Assembly: GCA_028872915.1 (NCBI GenBank)
Contig: JAGWNY010000006.1
Location: forward strand, 1 to 64,000
Reading direction: 5' to 3'
DNA: 64,000 nucleotides
From: Verrucomicrobiota bacterium
GTDB taxonomy: Bacteria; Verrucomicrobiota; Verrucomicrobiia; Limisphaerales; UBA11358
The notes under the pieces were generated by a model. It saw only the letters and a program-made list of their open reading frames with translations. It searched no databases and was not told where the DNA came from. The position numbers and the translations under genes were made by a program. Shown here one piece after another: positions 1 through 9,000 of this stretch. Each line of letters begins with the position of its first letter. Position 1 is the stretch's first letter.

Positions 1-3000
1 CCGTCCCCGCCAGATTGTCCGAACCGTCGTAATAATTCGTCGTGATCGTCCCCAATGGATCGCTGGAGCCGGTGAGCAGCCCGTCTTGATAACTCTCGCC
101 GGTGGCCCCGCCCAGAGCGTCGCGCGTGCCCGTCAACTCGCCCTGGCTGTCATAAGTGTTCACCGTCGCGTCCCCCAGCGCGTCCCAGTTCGTCAGCAAA
201 TCGCCGTTCGCGTCGTATGCAAACCCGTTCGTGTGCCCCAGCGCGTCCCTCGAGGCCAGCAGCCAGTCGTTCTCGTCATAAACGTAGTTGTTCGTCGCGT
301 AAGGCCGGCCGTCCAGCCACGAGATTTCGTTGGTCTTGTTGTTGTTCGCGTCGTAGGCCATCGTCGTTACATCCCCCGCCGCGTTCGTCTGCGCGATCAC
401 GTTGCCCCGCGCGTCATACACGTAAGTGTTCGTCCCCCCCAGCCGGTCAATCACCACCTCCATGTCGTTCGTCTGCTCATGCACGAATCGCGTCACGTTG
501 CCCTCCGCGTCCTGCACGCCCGTCAGCCGCCCAGCATCGTCGTAAAAATTCTTCGCCACACTCGTCCCGTCCGCGTTGAAAATCCCCGTGATGTAATGCG
601 GAAAAACCGCGTTCGTGTAGCCAAACGAATTCGTCACGTATGTCCCCAACCCCGCCCGATCCACCAGCCGCTCCACCGCAATCAGATTGTCCTGGCTGTC
701 GTAATCGTACTTTACCGCCGGCGGCCCGCTCGCGTCATCCGGATCCGCGATCGAACTGATCAGCCCCTCCGCGTTCCGGTTGAACACGATTGTCCGGCTC
801 GCGCGGTCCGGCGACACGTTTGTAATGCCGCCCGCGCCAATCTCGATCACGCTCCCGTTCCGTTCGTCAATGCTCGACAAATGCGGTCTGCCGTAGGCGT
901 GAACCTTGTACGCGTCAACGCCGTCCGTCGGCCACACATCGTGCGTCAGGAGGTCGTCGCGGCTGATATTATACGTGTTCCCATCCGTTGTCTTGAGCAC
1001 GAAACCAGGAAAGTCGTACGACTGCCACGGCATTCCAGGGTCGTATTTGGCGTCCGATACCCAGTAATACTCCCTGCTATTATCCCCGCCGCTAACGTCC
1101 AGCCCCAACGCCACCTGAAGCCGCGGGTTGTCCACGGGCGTCAGCGTCGCCGTCACCCCCGGCGCAGCCTGCCATTCCGGGTATGCCTGGAAGCCCTGGT
1201 CCAGCGGCGTCAGATAAAAGTAGAACGTCGTCCTTCGCCCATTCGGCAGCGTCAGCGTCACGTCCCAACTGCCGCCCGCCCGTTCGCTAAACGTCTGCCC
1301 CGGCGTGTCCCCTCCTCCGTCGGGCGAGTCCATAACGTCCTGCCGCTGCTCGTCAATCTGCACGTCCATGTCGTCCACCGCCAGCGTCCACCCATACCCC
1401 GTGTCGCCCCGGTCCGCGTCCAGCGAATTATACGTCCGCGTCACCGTCAGCGGTATCCCATTGACCGGTATCACCAAATCCTGCTGGCTGAAGCTGAACT
1501 GCCCCAGCTTCAAGCCCGATTCCAACCGGAACGGCACGTTCGTCTCCGTCGTCATAAAATCGCTCGTCGCCGTCAGGTCCAGCTCATAGACGCCATTTTG
1601 CAACGTCGAAAGATCGCAGTGGCCCAGCAAACCGTTGATGGACTCCCCAACACCAAGCGTCCCGTTCGTCAAATCTTCAATCACTGTCCCGTCTGCTGCG
1701 CAAAGCGACAAGTCCCAATCCCCCCCATAACCGGCCGTGTTCGTGATTTCGCCGTTCACGCTGAACATCCCGTCCTCGACGCCAACCATGTAAGTAAACG
1801 GCGCCGTCACCCCGTCCGCCGTCATGCTGTCAATCGTCGCCACCGGCGGCTGCCCCCCGCCGGAAGGCGGATTCACCGTGATGTCTATCGGCGCCGACGT
1901 GTTCTTCTGCCCAAAGGTGTCAATCGCCACGGCCGTGAAGGCAACGTTCGAGCCGTACGTCGCCGCCCACGCCAGCGGAAACGTCCCGCTTTCCGGCCCG
2001 TTCTCGCCATTGGTCACCGAACCGATCCACGTCGTGCCACGGTAAAACTCCACCCGCGCCATGTGGTTCGACGGAGCCACACAGGCCGTCAACGTGTCCG
2101 AATTCCCCGCCGTCACGGAATAACTGCTCGCCGTCAGCGTCGCTTGCGGCGCGTCCCCTCCGTTCACCGTCATATAAACCGTCGCCCATGCCGTCCCGCC
2201 GCTGCCATCGGAAATTTCATATCGGAATACGTCCGAACCCCGCTCGAAATACGGCGGCGTGTATTCAATTGCGGTCCCGCCGACCGCGATTGCGGCGCTG
2301 CCGTATTGCGGCTTCGTCACCGCGACAATCGTCAGCGGATCCCCATCGGGATCGCTGTCGTTGCTCAATACGTCCAGGACATTGTCGCTGCTGTTCATCG
2401 CCACCGTCTCGTAATCGTCCGCCGCCACCGGCGGTTGGTTCTGGTAAGGCGAAAGCACGTGAATGAAGACGGGCAGGCTCGTGACGATGTTCGAACTGGA
2501 TTCGGCGGCGATGGCCGTCAGCATATAATCCCCCGCCGGCGCGTTCTGCCAGTCCACCGTATAAGGCGGGCCTGTGAAGCTGCCCAGGTTCAGCGGCCCC
2601 TGCGGCGACTCCGCTTGGAGGATGATATTGGTGAACTCGATGCTTCCGTTCGTCTCCGCCGTCACTGTAATATCGGTGGGGGCAATGAAAGACGCGTTGT
2701 TTTGCGGCGACGTCAGTTGTATGGCCGGCCCCTCGCCGGAATTCACGGCGTTGCCGACGAGCGTCAACGCGTAGGATTGATTTTGCGCGGTCTCCTCCGT
2801 ATCCTCGGGGAGCGTGAGTTGTCCAATGGCCATCTCGTTGGAGGACGCGTTGAAGGTCAGTTGCATGGTCGTGGATCGGCCCGGCGGCACCTCAAAATTA
2901 CCAACGGAGGAAGGGGTGGCATCCGGAAACTGTGCCGAAAAATCGCCACATTCAAGTGAGTTGCCAAAATCAGCGTTTGTAACCCCGATGTTTTTTATCA

Positions 3001-6000
3001 ACAGGTTCAGCGTCACGGGAATATTGCTTTGCGTTGTCCCGAAACTCAGCGTGCCGCCATTCGGCACGTTCGTCCCGTCCAGCAGCACCTCAAATGGAGC
3101 GCCCATATATTCGCCGTAGCCGTTGGCGTCTGTCCAGGGTCCGCACGAGAGCGCCGCCGAATAAAAAAGGCCCGTGGAAATCACGCCGCTGTCCGTTCCG
3201 ACCGTCGTCACTTCCACCGTGTATTGCCCCGAATAAGGAAGGGTGAATGGCAGCGCATTGTCAATATTGACAATGCCAGGCGGCGTTTGCCGCTCCTGGG
3301 ACACATCCAATATGTCGTTCGTCGAATCTCTCAAGATTAAAAACAAGTCGCCGCTGCCGGAATTATTTGTATAGTTCACCGCAACCTGCTGATACTGCTG
3401 GCCCGTAAACGTATAATAATTCGCATAATGCGTTTCGCCCGCCACGATGGTCGTGTCCGTGGCGCTGTTCGTCGTCAGTTCGTCGTTGACGGGCACGCCG
3501 CAATCCAGCGGAGTCGGATTCGCAATGTTCGCGTTGTTCGTCACGTTCAGTTGAATCGTCACGTCGCCGTCGGATGTCAATCCGCCGTCGCTGGCCGTCA
3601 GCCGCAAAATATACGTTCCCGGTTGCGTAAAGCTGGCCGTTGCGTTCGTAATGGCCGTATTGTCAAACGTCACCGGCCCAGGCCCGCTCAATTCGATCCA
3701 TTGAACGCCCGGCAAATTCGTCACAACCCCGTCTTCCTTTACCATTCCCTGAAGCTGCACGGAATAAACGTTGCCGGCCGCGTTGGTTGGCAAGGGGGCA
3801 AACCGAAGGCACGCTAAAAAGTTCGTATCCGCAGGCGGCGTTTGCAGCCCGGCTTTAATGATATCATAAGCCTGTCCATCCCAGTGAACTCGCTGCAGCT
3901 CTTCCGGGCCGTAATTGTAATGCGGGTACGCTCTGGTCAGATAATCTCCTTCCTTCCCCTCAAACTGGGCCGCCGGCGCCATCCACAAGTTTGTGCCGTC
4001 GCAATAATATAGGTTTTCGCCCCTTGGAATGGTATCAACCTCCATGCCAGGCCCCTGGCCCCAAATCGTCCCTGAGGTCGTATCCATTTCATAGACAAAT
4101 CCGTTTTTATCCATTGACCAAAGATAAGCGGCTGTATCGCTATCAGATCCGAATTCAGACACTAAAATTTGGCCGGCCATTGGCCCATACTTCTGCTGAT
4201 CATCCGGGGCAACGGCGACTTCCCTGGAATCAAATTCACCCTCACCTGCGCCGCCCCCGGTAGCAAAAAGTCCCACGAATAATGCCTGGCCGTCCGAATT
4301 AATCCTCCATACGCTCCCATCCGCGCCATGAATGCAGATTGCGATCAGATCGCCTCCGAAGACTCCGGTGTCGTCATGACACATTGCGTGAATTGTGTCC
4401 GGCAGAACCACCCACGCATTCCCTTGATCTGCCACCGTTCCATCCGGCTCGATACGCATGATCTCCGAATTTGTGCTGACCGCGAAAATTTCTCCGTTGG
4501 TGAACCCTCCCAGATTGGTGTTGATAACGGCAAACGGAGGGGCCTGGGGAACTACGTAACCGGCCACATAATTTATCCAGTTGGCGGAGAAAAATTTTGT
4601 CGCCGGTCCGCCCGATCCCGGAATCGTGTCAAACTGAAAGCTTCCGTCACTGTTTGCGACCAGCGCAATAAAACCATTGGAAATGGCATAATAATCGAAT
4701 CCCACAATCGCCGCCCCGCCGGAAACGATATTTGTGATGTAAGGCGTCAAGGTGGCCAGCCCCGTCCAGTTCGTTGCCATCACATAGTTTGTGTCGGGTC
4801 CGGCGTTGACCGTCAGCGTCAGGTTCGTCAGCATGGTCACGCTCACGTCGCTGCTGGTCACGTACTGCGAATCGCTCGCCGACAGTTGCAAGACGTAAAC
4901 CCCCGTGGTGGAAAACGCCGCCGTCGTGACCGGCGAATTGGAATTTGCAAACGCAACGCTCGCCGACGGCGGACTGCTGATCACTGTCCACCACGTCGTC
5001 AATTCCCCCCCCACCGGCAGCCCGTCGTCCCATACCAGCCCCGCCAGTTGCACCGCATTGGGCAAGCGATTCGTCTGGTCCGAACCCGCGTCCACCAGCG
5101 GCGGCTGGTTCGTCGGCACAACCTGGATGCTCACCGGATACGATCGCCCCGCCAGTCCCGTGTTGTCCGTCGCCCGGGCCGTCAATGTATAGGCCCCGTT
5201 CGTCACGTTCCGCCACGTTATCGTGTAAGGCGACGTCCCGTTCGTGCTCCCCACCACGTTCGTTCCCTCGTAAAACGTCACGTTCGTAATCGTCGCCCCG
5301 TCAGCCACGGCCGTCGCGCTCATCCCTATGTTCGTCGAATCCAGCGGGTTAATCAGCACCGCCCCGTTCGCCGGACTCACAATGCTCACCGCCGGCAGGT
5401 TCCGCACCGTGTTCGTCACCGGCGCCGACCAGCCGCTGTTCGTGTTCGCGTCCATCGCCAGCGCCTCCAACACGTCCGTGCCGCCCGTCGGCGGCGTCCA
5501 GATCAACTGGTAATCGCCCTGCCCGTTGGTGGACGGCGCGTAGCCCAGCATGTGCCCGTTCACAAAAAATTCCACCCAACGCACGGACGCGCCGCTGTAT
5601 CCCGCCTGCGCCTGCGCGTCAATCGTCACGCTCGACCACGCCGGAAACGTCTGCCCAATCGGCGATACGATCTGCACCTCCGGCCCCAGCGTGAGCACCG
5701 TCACGCCCACCGCGCCCGACGTGTTCGTCAATCCGTAGCCGTCCGTCGCCACCGCCGTCAGCGAATCGGAGCCGGGCGGCGCGTTCGTCCAGTAATACGT
5801 GTAGCTGTTGTTGAGGCTCTGGACGCCTGTTCCAATGCGATTCGTTCCGTTGTAAAACACCACGCTGGCAATGCTGCTGTCCGCCGACGTCGCCGTCGCG
5901 TCCAGCAGGATGGATGAGCCGGCATCCAACGTCGCGCCGTTGGTCGGCGACGTAATCTGGACCTGTGGCAGCCGCCGCACGTGCACCTCGCATTCCGCCG

Positions 6001-9000
6001 TGTTGGTGGCAAATTCGTTGTCCACCCGCAGCCGGAATTGATACGTCCCGTTCGTCGTAAACGTCACCGTCGGCGTCAGCGAATTGGTGTCCGATATCGC
6101 CGCGTATCCCCCGTTCCCGCTCGTCACCCTCCAGAATATGTTCGTCACGCCCGTCACCGGCAGCCCGTCATCCGAAACGCTCCCGTTCAGCGTCGTGTTC
6201 GTGCTCGCGTCCCCCTCCGGCCAGACCAGCGTCTCATCCGGCCCCGCCGAAATCGCCGGAAGCTCCGCCATCATCACATAGACCACCGCCGACGTGCTCA
6301 CGCCCCCGCTGCAATCCCGCGCCACCGCCTCCAGGATGTTCGTGTCCGGCAGCGCGTTCGTCCACGCCAGCGCAAACCGCGTGTTCGCCCCCGGCACCGC
6401 CGTCCCCGCCAGCGTGAAATTCGTCCCGTAATTCGTGCCCGTCATGTAAAAAGCCACGTTCGTCACGTAGCTGTACGCGCTCGACGCCACCGCCCGAATC
6501 GAAATGTTCGTCCCGTACAGGTAAACTGCCTCGTTCGTCCAGCAACTGTTCGTCGGCGATATCATCGAAACCACAGGCCCCGGAGACGGCGGCCCGCTCC
6601 CCCCGCCCCACCCGTTCGTCGTTCCTCCACCCGTCAGGTTCACCGACAGCCACGCCCATGCGCTCATGTTCGTCCCCGCCGCGTTGCTCGCTTCCGCCGC
6701 GTAACCCCCCGCGTCCGACCCCTGCGCGTTCGCCAGCGCCAGCGACGCATTCGTCGCCCCGGCAATCGCCGTTCCATTCTTGAACCATTGATACGCCAGG
6801 TTGGCCGTCCCGATGGCTGAAATGCTGAACGTGGCATTGTCCCCCTGGGTTACCGTCAAACTCGCCGGTTGCTCCGTGATCCATGGCGGCACCAGCACGT
6901 TGAGCGCCGCGCTCGCGTTCGTGCTCCCCGCCACGTTCGTAATCGTCACGGAATACATTCCCGCGTCGTTCGTTTGAACCACCAATTTCGCGTAGCTGCT
7001 GTTCGTCGCGCCAGGGATGCAGTTCGTCACCAGGCTGTTCGTCAGCCACCACTGATAGAACAGCTTGTAGCCCGTCGCCGTCACGCTCAACGTCACGTCA
7101 TCCGCCTGCGTCGCCGTCAGCCCCGCCGGCGCCGTCACCACCCACGGATTCGTGATCACCGTCAGCGTTGCCGTCGAACTGCTCAGGCTCCCAAACAAAT
7201 TCGTCACCGTCGCCTTGTAGCCCCCCGCGTCCGTCCCCGCCACGTTCGTGATCGTCAGCGTCGCCGCGTTCGCGCCGCCGATGCGCCCCCCGTTCTGCAG
7301 CGCCACCCCGTTGCCATACCACTGATAAACCGGATACGTCCCAGTCGTCCCCACGTTGAAACTCACGTTCGTTCCCTGGATTGCCGTCTGGCTTTGCGGC
7401 GAACTCGTGATGCTCAGCGGTGTCGTCACTTCCAAAACCGCGTTGGAACTCGTTACCGATGCGTCCCCGTTGCTCACCACCACCGAGAAAAGCTCCCCGT
7501 CGGCCGACGCCTGCACAACCATATCCGTGTAGCCGGAGGCGTTCGCCCCGGAAATGTTCACCCCATCCAGCCGCCATTGATATGTAAATGGCCCGGCCCC
7601 CGCCGCAACCACAGAGAATGCCGCGTTCTGTCCCTGCGCCACGTTCGTCGTCTGCGGCTGCGAAAGAATCCCCAGGTCCCACGGCGTCTCCCCATTGTTC
7701 ACAATCCCATCCCCGTCCGGGTCCTCCAGATAATCCGCTATCCCGTCCCCGTTGCTGTCCAACGGATTCCCATTGGCGTCCGTCGCCACATAATGGTACC
7801 CAATGTCCACAATGGAGTTGGTTTCCGGCACTTGGCTGGTTTGGGTCGTGAAATGGTAAAGTCCAACCTTGTCCGCCGTCACGTCGCCCGCGTCAATCAG
7901 CGGGCTGCCCGACGGCAGATAAAAGCCCCCAAACCAACTGCTCTGCCAGTTGTAGTTTGTCACAATCACGTCGTGCGCGCCCTGAATGGGCAGTCGCGGC
8001 GCGTTCGTCACAAACGCATTGTAATCGCACGTTAATGCATTCGTGTCTATGCTGAAACTCGTGCCATCGAAGGCGCAGTCATAAATCCGCACCGTACACG
8101 GGGCCGAATTGCCAACGGTCAGCGGATTGAGGTTGTTTCCCCCTTCCACCGTGCAGTTCTCCATCTTCAGGCTCGGCGTGCCATACGTGTTGATCTGCGG
8201 CGGAAACCGGTAAAACAGGCAGTTCGTGTAGGTCACCGCGACATTATATCCGCCGTTGACTCCGTAAAATTCGCAGTCCTTCGCGTCCACCGCAAAATTG
8301 CCGCCCCACTGCCAATAAATCGCATCGTCAAAGTCCCGCGACGAGCATTTCGTGAATTGCATTACCAGATGCGGCGAACTGGCCGAGTACGAGTCGTCGG
8401 GATTGGAGTCGGTAAGGGCAAAACCGCCGCCCACCATCTGCCAGTTCCCATTTCCCCCCTCCTGCACCGTGTCATACCGCGCCAGCCAGCACGGTTCCGT
8501 CGCCGTCCCGTTGAACGCGGCCGTGACGTTTGTATAAAGCATGATGCCGTAGCACGGATACGTGCTCGTGTCATACCACCCCGCCGCCGTCCCAGCCGTA
8601 AACGTCAGATTGGTATAGGCGTTTACGCTGCTGAACACGTCATCCAGCGCGCAATAATGAAACCCCAAATCCGGCGCCGCGTTCGTGTCCCGCGGCACAT
8701 CGGGTGAAAAAGCCGTCGCCGTGGTAAAATTCGTGCCCGCATAAACCACCGGGGGATAGGTGGTCTTCGTGGCAATGTCCGCCAGCACGTCCGCTCCATC
8801 ATCAGTCCCCAGGCCTTTATTCCGAAACGTATTGTCCGCCAGGTAATAGCTCCCCGCGCCAACCGTCTCAAACGGCCAGTTGGAATCCGTGAACGTCGCC
8901 GTCCCAAACGTCGGGCTGTTGTAAAACCCGTTGTGATCGCCCGTCGCGGTGCTATATCCGTCCACGGCAACATTCGTCACGTTCGCCAGAATCGAATTGT

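Noticed and set aside
86-2959. 957-residue plus-strand ORF
   Set aside because: It is the antisense of the Rhs gene. Its sequence is an Arg/Val/His-rich shadow without any domain, while the minus frame gives clear YD-repeat and Ig-like sequence.
3428-8035. Plus-strand ORFs at 3428, 4328, 5981 and 6869 (129 to 529 residues)
   Set aside because: All are Arg/His/Val-rich antisense shadows of the Rhs gene, caused by few stop codons in GC-rich repetitive DNA.
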